Of a stretch of 64,000 bases of DNA, positions 60,401 through 63,644 are shown one piece after another (the stretch's first letter is position 1; each line of letters begins with the position of its first letter). The notes under the pieces are model-generated. The model ran no database searches, was not told the DNA's origin, and saw only the letters and a list, made by a program, of their open reading frames with translations. The position numbers and the translations under genes are program-made. The stretch is from Heterocephalus glaber (taxonomy: Eukaryota; Chordata; Mammalia; Rodentia; Bathyergidae), in contig NW_004624751.1 of the NCBI RefSeq assembly GCF_000247695.1, forward strand, positions 23,135,822-23,199,821. The letters run 5' to 3'.

Positions 60401-62410
60401 GTTCAAAATTTAGTATCCTCCTAGTCCCACATCAGTACGAAATGTAAAGTTGTTACTGTGACCTCTCAGTTTCATGTGATCTGGCTCCTGTTTCTTTTTC
60501 CACCCAGATACCTTTCACTTTCCTTTCATTCCAGAAATTCTTGTCTTCATTCTGTTCTTTGAACTCTCAGCACTTTGTTCCCTTTGTCCTGACACTCTTC
60601 TGCCAGAAATGTGCATGGATTTTTTTAGTTTTTGTTTCTTTCTTCAAAGCCTTTATTCTTCCTGAAATCATAGAGTTACAAATTAACTGTTTCAACTTTT
60701 AACTTCTTTTACTGCAAATTAAATGACAAGCTCTGCTCTGTATATTACTATTCCGAAAGTTAGATAATGTTTTACTTAACATTATAAAATACTTTCATGT
60801 TTACTCATGTCACAGGAGTGAATTTGATGGAGATTTACAATCCCAACTTCTGAGTAAAGCCAATGAAGAAGATAAAAACTGTAGCAGAGCTCTCTCTGTG
60901 GTAAGCACTGTTGTTCGAGCTGCCAAGGACCTCTTGCACAGAGCTCTTGCTGTGGATGGTAAGACTTCCTTTCCCTTTCTTAATAGTTATAGTTTAGATT
61001 CTGTAGTCTGTAAATTATCCAGAGTTATTGAAGAGGAGCCATCTTGGGGAATCCCAGAGTGTTTTATTCATTATAGATCTGCACATACATTAACCCATTT
61101 ATGCCAAAGGTTGAATTTTTTTGAGTTTTTGCATAAAATTTTTATATATGTTACCTAGAAAAATATTTCATAAGATACTTACACACTGTGTGCTTTGGTT
61201 TCCCCTTCTAAATAATGCAAATAATGAAAGTATCTTATTTTGAAGATAAATAACATACACAAGTAAAGCCCTTAGAATAGCACCAGGTCCTTTATAAACA
61301 GTTAATGTCAGCCATGATTTTGTTCAAAAGGACAGAATATAGATTAGTATAGAATGTATACAGTACAATGAAACAACCTTCTAACTATAGTTTTAATGCC
61401 TTTTTTTAGCTGATGACATTCCAGAACTGCTTAGCTCTTCCAGTCTGTTTTCCATGCTGCTTCCCCTTATTATAGCCTACATAGGACCAGTAGCTGCTGC
61501 TATTCCCAAGGTGTGTAGTTTAACTCTATAACTTTGAATCTTTTAAATAATGTATCATTTTTTAGACTTTGTTTCTTTTCTTTAAAGATCCTTTAGTCTT
61601 TGAGACACCTGGGTTACAGGTAATAGGCAGAGATAGATGTGTTAATGATAAAAGTTAATTAAATCTCACTGCTCTTAATATTGTTCACTAAATTATTGTG
61701 CTTATATATTGGCTTACATTTGAAAAGTTGGGGAAAGGGAATTATGTTTTAGAAATATGACTGTAGAAAGGTTTAGTTAATTGAGGTTTGTTTGTTTTTT
61801 TTTAGATTGTTATGAGATTGATGTCAAATTCTCACTATCTTTACTAATAGTAACGGAAAAGGACCGAAGTGTTTTTAAAGTAGTGGTATTTTCAAGATAT
61901 GAAAGAAGTCATAAACTGTTGGTTCATTAGTATAATTAAATACTGTGTAAAACCTAATTTACTGGAGATCGCAAAAAAGCAAAAGTGTTTAAAACTATAG
62001 ACTAGATTATTTTAATGTATAACCTAAGATACATTTTTTTATCCATATAACATATTTTTCTTTGAAAACAACTTAACTAGAACCTCTGGATGGAAATTGT
62101 TACTAGTAAGGTAGTAGCCAGCAATTCTAGTAACTCATAATTTGAAACCATTTCACATCTATAATTTAATCATTTTTTTCATATCTACTAGGTGGCTGTA
62201 GAAGTCTTTGGCCTTGTGCAACAATTGCTTCCGTCAGTTGCTATTTTGAATCAGAAGTATGCACCCCCTGCATTCAATCCCAATCAGTCAACAGATAGCA
62301 CCACAGGAAACCAGCCTGAACAAGGTCTCTCAGCTTGTACAACATCTAATCACTATGCTGTTATAGAGAGTGAGCACCCCTATAAGCCTGCCTGTGTGAT
62401 GCATTACAAG
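8455..62410 (+). CDS. MYCBP2: MYCBP2, central part of the gene (23 internal exons)
   Basis: MYCBP2 (PHR protein family: PAM, Highwire, RPM-1) is a giant neuronal E3 ubiquitin ligase controlling axon growth, synapse formation and axon degeneration. Its catalytic RING-linked domain lies far downstream of this window. Joining the 23 exons gives 1,162 uninterrupted codons (3,485 bases plus one base from the preceding exon). Local residues 60-155 are RCC1-like repeats with motifs such as [12 protein letters not shown]. Residues 363-515 form PHR domain 1 ([17 protein letters not shown] to QIPQLLYR) and 858-1010 form PHR domain 2 ([15 protein letters not shown] to QIPQILYYR). Every boundary is GT-AG and every phase matches. 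The identification rests on extended recognition of the protein. Exons 1, 2, 8, 11, 12, 16-19 and 23 have lengths divisible by three, so skipping any one would keep frame. Neither end of the gene is present. Confidence 0.96.
11361..11444 (+). mobile_element. ID-like tRNA-derived SINE
   Basis: It runs from GGAGCTGGGG through B box GAGTTCGATCC to an oligo-A tail. Target-site duplication tctccttctc / tctccttccc flanks it. Its A box carries a small deletion (GGATTGCTCAG). 'CCTCAC' subfamily. Confidence 0.9.
11940..12395. mobile_element. Tigger-like miniature DNA transposon
   Basis: The left end (agtaaaacctctcactaatt) is an inverted copy of the right end (aattagtgaggttttactgt), with about 30 bp of imperfect terminal inverted repeat. 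The CAGT-type tip next to a TA is typical of Tc1/mariner-Tigger elements. The internal 400 bp has no coding sequence. Confidence 0.7.
13601..13720 (+). CDS. MYCBP2: MYCBP2 exon 2 of window (start of RCC1 repeat)
   Basis: This 120-bp exon, phase 1 to 1, follows an acceptor ending cttacag and stops at donor gtagca. It reads [20 protein letters not shown], then [20 protein letters not shown]. The final VSCGFHHS is the typical cysteine-glycine-x-histidine turn of an RCC1 blade. The apparent ATG at the first base is out of frame with the real protein. Confidence 0.94.
13721..14740 (+). other. MYCBP2: Intron 2
   Basis: This 1.0-kb intron holds one young ID SINE at 14031-14115; nothing else is recognisable. 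Confidence 0.85.
14031..14115 (+). mobile_element. ID-like tRNA-derived SINE
   Basis: It has a GGGCCGGGGATTTAGCTCAG start, a B box and an A12 tail. An exact 11-bp target-site duplication gatgtggtttt (14020-14030 and 14116-14126) shows an intact insertion. 'TGCRC...GGACCC' subfamily. Confidence 0.93.
14741..14822 (+). CDS. MYCBP2: MYCBP2 exon 3 of window (RCC1 repeat)
   Basis: This 82-bp exon starts in phase 1 and ends in phase 2. It encodes [20 protein letters not shown] followed by GHGDVNSR, a textbook RCC1 blade in which V(F/Y)xFGxGxxGQLGxG closes the strand turn. The acceptor is tggtttcag and the donor gtactc. Confidence 0.96.
15172..15252 (+). mobile_element. Decayed ID-like SINE
   Basis: It carries a diverged A box and a recognisable B box region (AGTTTGATTTCCAGCACTCC), typical of older tRNA-derived rodent SINEs. 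No flanking duplication is visible. Confidence 0.5.
16696..16776 (+). mobile_element. ID-like tRNA-derived SINE
   Basis: An exact 14-bp duplication atgacataaatcag flanks it (16682-16695 and 16777-16790). The body mixes features of the two subfamilies (GTCTCGAAAGCGCAAGGAC). The short tail and perfect duplication suggest recent insertion. Confidence 0.93.
17314..17400 (+). mobile_element. ID-like tRNA-derived SINE
   Basis: This is a near-consensus copy with an A15 tail and target-site duplication aaattgtagt (17303-17312, repeated after the tail). 'CCTCAC...GGTCCC' subfamily; a good reference copy for this species. Confidence 0.93.
18070..18290 (+). mobile_element. MIR SINE
   Basis: This good copy shows ttctgtcacttcatagctac, atgaccttggctaggtcact and gcacagagcctagcctatag, the MIR core and tail. 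Confidence 0.85.
18557..18668 (+). mobile_element. MIR SINE fragment
   Basis: The core portion (tcaccacttatcaactatgt followed by tctctaagctttaattttct) is recognisable; the tail is missing. Confidence 0.65.
18716..18772. repeat. Short tandem duplication
   Basis: A unit of about 24-26 bp containing aacattgaagat and aatagctggtt occurs twice in a row with small indels. Confidence 0.9.
18850..19105 (-). mobile_element. MIR SINE, reverse orientation
   Basis: Reverse-oriented MIR: 'gctaggaagtggtagaacaa' and 'gagctggtagccactgctac' are the inverted core and 5' end. Confidence 0.85.
19603..19720 (+). CDS. MYCBP2: MYCBP2 exon 4 of window (RCC1 repeat)
   Basis: This 118-bp exon, phase 2 to 0, encodes [20 protein letters not shown], then [19 protein letters not shown]. 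It is the next RCC1 blade, with the [10 protein letters not shown] and GQVFTFG signatures. The acceptor is aaatag and the donor gtaagg. Confidence 0.96.
19721..22063 (+). other. MYCBP2: Intron 4
   Basis: This 2.3-kb intron is mainly old L1-derived sequence (20345-21480). Unassigned AT-rich DNA lies on both sides. Confidence 0.75.
20345..21480. mobile_element. Old L1-derived sequence
   Basis: It resembles the 3' regions of old mammalian L1 families: 'cttacagaaaatttgcaaaa' at the start, and 'gaggctgctgggttcaggg' and 'caccagcagcaggtgagag' near the end. It is strongly diverged and exact boundaries are uncertain. Confidence 0.55.
22064..22268 (+). CDS. MYCBP2: MYCBP2 exon 5 of window (last RCC1 blade)
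   Basis: This 205-bp exon, phase 0 to 1, opens with [20 protein letters not shown], completing the RCC1 motif begun in exon 4, and continues to [24 protein letters not shown] is a further RCC1-type turn. The donor gtaata is moderately weak; reading past it meets stops within about 50 bases. Confidence 0.96.
22269..22886 (+). other. MYCBP2: Intron 5
   Basis: This 618-bp intron carries a diverged MIR near its 3' end; nothing else is seen. Confidence 0.8.
22677..22810 (+). mobile_element. MIR SINE
   Basis: It starts with the MIR 5' block (agtagtatagcatagggatt) and extends through ttctgccacttaaaagac. It lies just upstream of exon 6. Confidence 0.7.
22887..23040 (+). CDS. MYCBP2: MYCBP2 exon 6 of window (linker)
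   Basis: This 154-bp exon, phase 1 to 2, encodes [20 protein letters not shown] through [15 protein letters not shown]. It belongs to the region between the RCC1 propeller and PHR domain 1. The acceptor is ccctttag and the donor is the strong gtaagc. Confidence 0.96.
23198..23358 (+). mobile_element. MIR SINE
   Basis: It runs from agtatagtatagtgggaaag to gaaatgaggataataatagt, close to a complete MIR 5' two-thirds. It begins 157 bases after exon 6. Confidence 0.82.
23708..23789 (+). mobile_element. ID-like tRNA-derived SINE
   Basis: It is flanked by aaatttatttgtgatg and a copy with one change (23692-23707 and 23790-23805). The body is more diverged than other copies but retains the B box. 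Confidence 0.9.
25130..25660. mobile_element. Possible old L1 fragment
   Basis: It resembles the same old L1 3' segment as intron 4 (gttgtgtacacatgtgagaa, gaattgctgagtcaaaac). Diverged; edges are unclear. Confidence 0.45.
26849..26948 (+). mobile_element. ID-like SINE with C-rich/CCA tail
   Basis: An exact 16-bp duplication caaaaattccattgga flanks it (26833-26848 and 26949-26964). Instead of pure A, the 3' part is a run of C followed by CCA repeats and an A-rich, C-punctuated tail. Confidence 0.92.
26991..27079 (+). mobile_element. ID-like tRNA-derived SINE
   Basis: It inserted 42 bases after the preceding SINE, in the same orientation. Duplication gctattagcag / gttattagcag flanks it. 'CTGCGC...GGACCC' subfamily. 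Confidence 0.92.
27510..27707 (+). other. Unidentified open frame, possible old pseudogene fragment
   Basis: An open frame of about 65 codons starts at TTG, not ATG, and ends [20 protein letters not shown] plus IQQNRQKA. Its composition looks more protein-like than that of most chance frames here. I do not recognise the family, see no flanking splice sites compatible with the MYCBP2 frame, and the frame is closed upstream at 27489. Chance is a fair explanation. Confidence 0.2.
27868..27950 (-). mobile_element. Decayed ID-like SINE
   Basis: The reverse-strand pattern 'ggtattgggaattgaattgaggacctcctgcatgctaagcacg' class of tRNA-derived SINE is recognisable: inverted B box first, then the anticodon-arm region. 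Confidence 0.6.
28000..28560. mobile_element. Old L1-derived sequence
   Basis: 28000-28310 resembles the ORF1 3' region of old L1 (aaatcttaaaaacagagag, acatataaaggaacaact). 28380-28550 resembles an old L1 3'UTR segment. These may be two separate fragments. Confidence 0.5.
28838..28969 (-). mobile_element. B1 SINE
   Basis: The inverted B1 (7SL-derived) signature ttgagacagggtttcactat through gctgggattacaggcatgca is clear, with the poly-A tail as a T-rich run at the low-coordinate side. B1 is specific to rodents. Confidence 0.92.
29293..29465 (+). CDS. MYCBP2: MYCBP2 exon 7 of window (linker)
   Basis: This 173-bp exon, phase 2 to 1, encodes [20 protein letters not shown] and continues to [11 protein letters not shown]. 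It follows a 6.25-kb repeat-rich intron. No motif of known catalytic function is visible; it is conserved linker upstream of PHR domain 1. Confidence 0.95.
29871..29956. repeat. Palindrome-rich tandem repeat cluster
   Basis: Two copies of atatctcaaattactttgag enclose variants ending tttgagaaaaa. The rightmost copy extends to tttgagatat, giving a perfect 10-bp-arm palindrome with a 4-base loop. Confidence 0.85.
30018..30208 (-). mobile_element. Dimeric B1-ID SINE
   Basis: An inverted, diverged ID half is followed by an inverted B1 half (tttttgagacagaatctccc to gtactgagattacagtg). A short CA run sits at the junction. Confidence 0.75.
30236..30533 (+). mobile_element. L1 3' end (lineage-specific 3'UTR)
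   Basis: A long polypurine (G/A) tract is followed by a conserved block (ggtacaagatcccaatgatg, then tgtaccaataaaatt) and an oligo-A. The same module appears at 56816-57193 and, inverted, at 63645-64000. The block is the 3'UTR of a young L1 family. Confidence 0.75.
30951..31030. mobile_element. 80-bp hAT miniature element, copy 1
   Basis: It starts cagtgatggcgaacctttta and ends aaatttaccaccactg, giving imperfect inverted ends. The flanks ctctacag (30943-30950) and ctctgtag (31031-31038) are an 8-bp target duplication, diagnostic of hAT transposition. No coding capacity. Confidence 0.85.
31110..31235 (+). CDS. MYCBP2: MYCBP2 exon 8 of window (linker)
   Basis: This 126-bp exon, phase 1 to 1, encodes [20 protein letters not shown] and ends [14 protein letters not shown]. 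The donor gtatgt opens an 89-bp intron, the shortest in the window. The exon length is divisible by three. Confidence 0.95.
31236..31324 (+). other. MYCBP2: Intron 8, 89 bp
   Basis: This very short intron separates exons 8 and 9. It has a normal gtatgt donor and ttttag acceptor and no repeats. Confidence 0.93.
31325..31452 (+). CDS. MYCBP2: MYCBP2 exon 9 of window (start of PHR domain 1)
   Basis: This 128-bp exon, phase 1 to 0, encodes [20 protein letters not shown] and then [23 protein letters not shown]. The GxWxxxxxxxDAIxF-like opening and the [11 protein letters not shown] turn mark the first PHR domain, a beta-sandwich fold unique to PHR proteins and some BTB proteins. Confidence 0.96.
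31667..31750 (+). mobile_element. ID-like tRNA-derived SINE
   Basis: This near-consensus copy ends in A12. Imperfect duplication aattaaggaaaag / aatcaagggaaag flanks it. 'CTGTGC...GGACCC' subfamily. Confidence 0.92.
32366..34335 (-). mobile_element. L1, 3' half, reverse orientation
   Basis: About 2 kb of L1 on the minus strand holds the end of ORF2 and the 3'UTR. The minus-strand frame at 32808-33101 reads [20 protein letters not shown] and a [14 protein letters not shown] motif, the recognisable C-terminal region of L1 ORF2 protein. Frameshifts and stops break the frame, and the 5' part (ORF1, endonuclease) is missing. Confidence 0.88.
35443..35556 (+). mobile_element. B1-type SINE fragment
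   Basis: The stretch tttgggaggctgaggcagga, then gagtttgagaaaagcctgag and gtgaccctgtctcatt, is a B1 body in sense orientation. A TA-rich repeat follows, probably grown from its tail. Confidence 0.75.
35570..35648. repeat. TA/TG-rich microsatellite
   Basis: Imperfect TA array with TG interruptions follows the tail of a B1 fragment. Confidence 0.9.
36405..36471. repeat. TA/TG compound microsatellite
   Basis: TA repeats surround a TG core, 67 bp, inside an L2. Confidence 0.92.
37221..37317 (-). mobile_element. ID-like SINE with internal duplication
   Basis: This reverse-oriented copy lies between tgtggttgct and tgtggttcct. It carries about 17 extra bases, with the block around accactga repeated, between the A and B boxes. 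Confidence 0.88.
37495..37586 (+). CDS. MYCBP2: MYCBP2 exon 10 of window (PHR domain 1)
   Basis: This 92-bp exon, phase 0 to 2, encodes [20 protein letters not shown] and then [11 protein letters not shown]. It continues the first PHR beta-sandwich. It follows a 6-kb intron holding an L1 and an L2. Confidence 0.95.
37720..37890 (+). mobile_element. MER2-like DNA transposon fragment
   Basis: It begins cagtcatgcctaac and continues with a block of the type ggtatagcctactacacagt, matching the 5' half of the ancient MER2/Tigger type. The 3' inverted end is absent. Confidence 0.6.
38124..38280 (+). mobile_element. MER2-like DNA transposon fragment, second copy
   Basis: It begins cagtcatgcctcac and carries ggtagaggctactacacacc. 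It has the same 5' half and orientation as the copy 400 bases upstream, also lacking the 3' end. Confidence 0.6.
38887..38921. repeat. (TATG/TG)n microsatellite
   Basis: GTAT and GT units flank a dimeric SINE on its low-coordinate side. Confidence 0.9.
38922..39121 (-). mobile_element. Dimeric B1-ID SINE
   Basis: The inverted ID half starts tttgtactgggaattgaatc. The inverted B1 half contains gctaagttgcccatgctggg and ggtgggattacagag. A TATG repeat flanks its low-coordinate end. Confidence 0.8.
39495..39590 (-). mobile_element. Decayed ID-like SINE
   Basis: The inverted pattern ends in attgagctacacctctatt, a diverged A box and 5' end, and contains gcaagtgctg and a diverged B box. An older copy. 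Confidence 0.6.
39645..39832 (-). mobile_element. MIR SINE, reverse orientation
   Basis: Inverted MIR core: cagataaagaaatggaggta, then ccagttagcaagtcacaaaa and the inverted 5' block. Confidence 0.75.
40196..40330 (+). CDS. MYCBP2: MYCBP2 exon 11 of window (PHR domain 1)
   Basis: This 135-bp exon, phase 2 to 2, encodes [20 protein letters not shown] and then [37 protein letters not shown] is the core strand pair of the PHR fold. A young SINE lies 42 bases downstream of the donor gtaagc. Confidence 0.96.
40373..40460 (-). mobile_element. ID-like tRNA-derived SINE
   Basis: This reverse-oriented, near-consensus copy starts 42 bases past the donor of exon 11. An exact 16-bp duplication agcacctctcattttt flanks it. 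Its long T run on the + strand lies in sense with the gene. 'CTGCGC...GGACCC' subfamily. Confidence 0.93.
40733..40825 (+). mobile_element. ID-like SINE with C-rich insertion
   Basis: An exact 13-bp duplication agttttattacca flanks it (40720-40732 and 40826-40838). A C-rich insertion sits between the B box and the CATACC end. 'CCTCAC...GGTCCC' subfamily. Confidence 0.92.
41020..41180 (-). mobile_element. MIR SINE, reverse orientation
   Basis: Diverged inverted MIR: tttgtgaagcagttattaat, followed by 'gatttgcccagattcatgtg'. Confidence 0.6.
41862..41945 (+). CDS. MYCBP2: MYCBP2 exon 12 of window (end of PHR domain 1)
   Basis: This 84-bp exon, phase 2 to 2, encodes [20 protein letters not shown] and then QIPQLLYR. 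The GQIPQLLY ending matches the end of PHR domain 2 in exon 20. The acceptor lies behind a T-rich tract. Confidence 0.95.
42275..42350. repeat. 40-bp tandem duplication
   Basis: Two adjacent copies of a unit starting actttagatgta differ at about four positions; a local non-transposon duplication. Confidence 0.9.
42635..43185 (-). mobile_element. L1 3' end, reverse orientation
   Basis: The inverted 3'UTR pyrimidine tract is followed by the inverted end of ORF2 (ctgagtaatactccattgta and ctataaacatgggtatg types). It is about 550 bp and 5'-truncated. Confidence 0.82.
43669..43765 (+). CDS. MYCBP2: MYCBP2 exon 13 of window (linker)
   Basis: This 97-bp exon, phase 2 to 0, encodes [20 protein letters not shown] and then [12 protein letters not shown]. 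The serine/threonine-rich start looks like a flexible linker leaving PHR domain 1. The donor is gtgagc. Confidence 0.94.
44250..44322 (-). mobile_element. Decayed ID-like SINE
   Basis: This inverted copy has the signature aggcaactgctctaccactg followed by agctacatatagcccc. The 3' half is partly lost. Confidence 0.6.
44330..44890. mobile_element. Possible old L1 fragment
   Basis: Weak similarity to old L1 3' sequence is visible on both sides of the TA microsatellite. I am unsure. Confidence 0.3.
44362..44389. repeat. (TA)n microsatellite
   Basis: Uninterrupted TA array of about 26 bp. Confidence 0.92.
45707..45899 (+). CDS. MYCBP2: MYCBP2 exon 14 of window (inter-PHR helical region)
   Basis: This 193-bp exon, phase 0 to 1, encodes [20 protein letters not shown] and continues to [10 protein letters not shown]. 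The leucine-rich helical character is visible. No catalytic motif is recognisable. Confidence 0.95.
45900..46368 (+). other. MYCBP2: Intron 14
   Basis: This 469-bp AT-rich intron contains no recognisable element. Confidence 0.85.
46369..46643 (+). CDS. MYCBP2: MYCBP2 exon 15 of window (inter-PHR helical region)
   Basis: This is the longest exon here, 275 bp, phase 1 to 0. It encodes [20 protein letters not shown] through [13 protein letters not shown]. The segment is helix-rich. The acceptor is an AAG (tatcaaag), less common than CAG or TAG. Confidence 0.96.
47352..47432. mobile_element. 80-bp hAT miniature element, copy 2
   Basis: It starts cagtgatggcgaacctttga and ends ataggttcactacctctg, and shares ggcaygtgtgccata with copy 1. 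It interrupts old L1 sequence. The 8-bp flanks tactaggg and cattagtg agree at 5 positions. Confidence 0.82.
47884..47906. repeat. (CA)n microsatellite
   Basis: Short CA array with one interruption, inside an old L1. Confidence 0.88.
47950..48015 (+). mobile_element. Decayed ID-like SINE inside an old L1
   Basis: The copy runs from about ctaggggcatgaatgtagct to tttgattcccagcaca, followed by a GGAA-rich simple repeat. It interrupts L1-derived sequence. Confidence 0.5.
49738..49959 (+). CDS. MYCBP2: MYCBP2 exon 16 of window (inter-PHR helical region)
   Basis: This 222-bp exon has phase 0 at both ends. It encodes [20 protein letters not shown] through HMEKLSQ. The acceptor is an AAG after a T-rich run, and the donor is gtaggt. 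Open frame continues upstream into the intron, but the protein match starts only at DIQEA. Confidence 0.95.
49960..52538 (+). other. MYCBP2: Intron 16
   Basis: This 2.6-kb very AT-rich intron contains one decayed ID-like copy (50222-50300) and a short direct duplication near 51470. Otherwise I see nothing. Confidence 0.8.
50222..50300 (-). mobile_element. Decayed ID-like SINE
   Basis: The inverted 3' half 'gctgaggattgaacctagg' and 'aggaccttatgtatggtagg' is recognisable; the 5' end is lost. Confidence 0.6.
52539..52730 (+). CDS. MYCBP2: MYCBP2 exon 17 of window (inter-PHR helical region)
   Basis: This 192-bp exon has phase 0 at both ends. It encodes [20 protein letters not shown] through [11 protein letters not shown]. 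The donor gtagca is weak, and the open frame runs about 150 bases past it, so intron retention would add about 50 residues before a stop. Confidence 0.94.
52731..54777 (+). other. MYCBP2: Intron 17
   Basis: This 2.0-kb intron has a small old-L1-like stretch near 53218-53330. A 71-codon open frame at 52999-53214 has no recognisable relative. Confidence 0.8.
53218..53330. mobile_element. Possible old L1 fragment
   Basis: The short stretch aaaattatggtaaaatattc followed by a tgtacagttcaataact type block matches a common old L1 3'UTR segment, also seen in 28380-28550. Confidence 0.45.
54778..54984 (+). CDS. MYCBP2: MYCBP2 exon 18 of window (start of PHR domain 2)
   Basis: This 207-bp exon has phase 0 at both ends. 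It encodes [20 protein letters not shown], then [20 protein letters not shown] and [13 protein letters not shown]. This opens the second PHR domain and parallels [14 protein letters not shown] and [10 protein letters not shown] of the first. The acceptor is tttacag and the donor the consensus gtaagt. Confidence 0.96.
54985..55795 (+). other. MYCBP2: Intron 18
   Basis: This 811-bp intron contains no repeat or motif that I can identify. Confidence 0.85.
55796..55927 (+). CDS. MYCBP2: MYCBP2 exon 19 of window (PHR domain 2)
   Basis: This 132-bp exon has phase 0 at both ends. It encodes [20 protein letters not shown], then [20 protein letters not shown] and VPLK. It continues the second PHR beta-sandwich. 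Confidence 0.95.
56115..56290 (+). mobile_element. MIR SINE
   Basis: A diverged MIR ('ctttaagaccttggaaagtc', then gtggagattagattaaataa) ends exactly where the L1 inserted. Confidence 0.65.
56300..57193. mobile_element. Twin-primed (5'-inverted) L1
   Basis: Two parts of one L1 lie head to head. 56300-56815 is ORF2 in reverse (ctgttcatttcagatgccca, atccattttgattgtagttt). 56816-57193 is 3'UTR in forward orientation ending in oligo-A. The duplication agaaataaa at 56291-56299 and 57194-57202 encloses both, so they arose in one insertion by twin priming. Confidence 0.85.
57639..57830 (+). mobile_element. Dimeric B1-ID SINE
   Basis: In sense orientation the B1 half (agctgggcatggtggtacac to gtctcaaaaaa) is followed by an ID-like half ending ttcaatctccattaccc. 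The order B1 then ID matches B1-dID/B4 elements. Confidence 0.82.
58350..58585 (+). mobile_element. MIR SINE
   Basis: The core tcacttactagatgtgtgac and a diverged tail are visible, 130 bases before exon 20. Confidence 0.75.
58715..58893 (+). CDS. MYCBP2: MYCBP2 exon 20 of window (end of PHR domain 2)
   Basis: This 179-bp exon, phase 0 to 2, encodes [20 protein letters not shown] and ends [13 protein letters not shown]. The acceptor gttatgaag is weak: it is AAG with an interrupted pyrimidine tract. The last codon, Arg, is split in phase 2, as at the end of PHR domain 1. Confidence 0.95.
59690..60720 (+). mobile_element. L2 element split by a MIR
   Basis: L2-like sequence stops near 59790 and resumes near 60050 (cttgatgtctccctttctat, atgtgatctggctcctgttt). 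The interruption is a MIR, giving the relative age order L2 then MIR. Confidence 0.65.
59800..59990 (-). mobile_element. MIR SINE, reverse orientation
   Basis: The inverted tail (tgtgtactgagcacttaagc) and core (gatgaaactgaggcactgag) are clear. It sits inside an L2. Confidence 0.75.
60816..60958 (+). CDS. MYCBP2: MYCBP2 exon 21 of window
   Basis: This 143-bp exon, phase 2 to 1, encodes [20 protein letters not shown] and then [17 protein letters not shown]. The acceptor reads cacaggag, a tandem AG three bases apart; use of the second would drop one serine. The first is assumed. Confidence 0.95.
60959..61409 (+). other. MYCBP2: Intron 21
   Basis: This 451-bp intron contains a MIR fragment near its middle. 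Confidence 0.8.
61190..61315 (+). mobile_element. MIR SINE fragment
   Basis: It covers the central and tail part (gctttggtttccccttctaa, agcccttagaatagcaccag). Confidence 0.65.
61410..61510 (+). CDS. MYCBP2: MYCBP2 exon 22 of window
   Basis: This 101-bp exon, phase 1 to 0, encodes [20 protein letters not shown] and then [13 protein letters not shown]. The hydrophobic run could look like a membrane segment, but it is short and MYCBP2 is a cytosolic or nuclear protein. I read it as a buried helix. Confidence 0.95.
61511..62191 (+). other. MYCBP2: Intron 22
   Basis: This 681-bp AT-rich intron contains no recognisable element. Confidence 0.85.
62192..62410 (+). CDS. MYCBP2: MYCBP2 exon 23 of window (last exon seen)
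   Basis: This 219-bp exon has phase 0 at both ends. It encodes [20 protein letters not shown] through [15 protein letters not shown]. The donor is gtaggc. The following exon of MYCBP2 is not reached in the remaining 1,590 bases. Confidence 0.95.
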
Positions 62411-62959
62411 GTAGGCACTGATTCCTAGTCAGAATTTAAATTTGAAACTTGATTTGAAGTGCTCTAATGATATTTTAAGAATGGTTTGTCTGTGTCCAGA
62501 AATGTAACTTTTTAAAATAGTTTGAGTGTAGAAAATCCATAGCTAGATAGACATCATCAGATACACAAAAGGCTTTAAGACAGAATTTTTACCTAGTAAA
62601 GTGTAGAGTTTTGTAGTTTTATGCAAGTTGTTCTCAAATCTTTCTGTAACCACAATACAGTATATAATGCTAAACTTCCAAGCTTTATATTGTAATAGTA
62701 GTACATGTAAGCATTAAAATTTGTAAATTGTATTTTTTAACTTACATTATTTGTACCATAATCTGAGCTGTTCATAAAACTTTACATACCCTATGTAAGA
62801 TTTAAAGTAGTCTACAATGTTAAAAAAAAAAACTACCTGTAAAACATTTGCAAACTTAATGTTGTCATTATAAAGTATTCAATAATTCTTTTTCAATTTA
62901 TCATGTAAATCAATGAGTCATCCACTTCAATTTTAATTATAAGTTAACATTTTGTGTAC

Positions 62960-63500
62960 TTGTAAAATATTAATGTTTTATTGTAGAAAATGTTAAATAT
63001 CTAAAAGTAGACAAGATAGTAGTACAGTGTTCTCTATTTATTCATCTTCCCAGGTTCAACAGTCTTCAAGTCTTAGACATTTATTTCCCTCTCAATTTCT
63101 TGTTCCCTTTTATTATTGTAAAGCACATTCATATTTTCTTATACATATCTCTAAACTTTAAGGACCCTTAAAAATAAACATATCATACTCAGTAATTCCT
63201 TAATATCAAGTATCATACATATTTTACCAGTTTGAATTCTGGTACAGATAAGATTGATATCATGTGGTTATGTCTCATTAGTCTCTTTTAATTTTAAAAC
63301 CCTTTAAATCTATAGATCGCCCTCCATCTCTCTATATTTTTCTGTCTTTTAGTTTTATTTGTTGAAGAAACTGGACCATATGTATTTCTTAGGTGAAAGT
63401 CTTCATATTACCTGCTGAGTCCTTTAGACACTTGCTTCCTTGCTCTCTGGACTAAGATGTTCTTACCTTCCTTACATCTGGAGCAAATCAGTGTCTTTTA
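62960..63500. mobile_element. Old L1-derived sequence
   Basis: Blocks such as 'tcatgtggttatgtctcatt' followed by agtctcttttaa, and 'gttgaagaaactggaccata', resemble a 3' segment of old L1 families. Diverged. Confidence 0.5.
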
Positions 63501-63644
63501 AAAAGACACTGGTTCCTTTTACACAAACACACGTACATATTGATGCACACACATTATTTTATATATTTGTGTACTTATATGTGTGTTATGTGTATGTACA
63601 TAGACATATGTATATGTAGTTTTTGTTTTGTTTTGTTTTGTTTT

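Larger units (their letters stand above)
58894..60815 (+). other. MYCBP2: Intron 20
   Basis: This 1.9-kb intron holds an L2 split by a MIR; 58900-59690 is unassigned. Confidence 0.8.

Noticed and set aside
61410..61510. Transmembrane helix in exon 22
   Set aside because: The hydrophobic run is short and proline/glycine-interrupted, in a protein family known to be cytosolic or nuclear.
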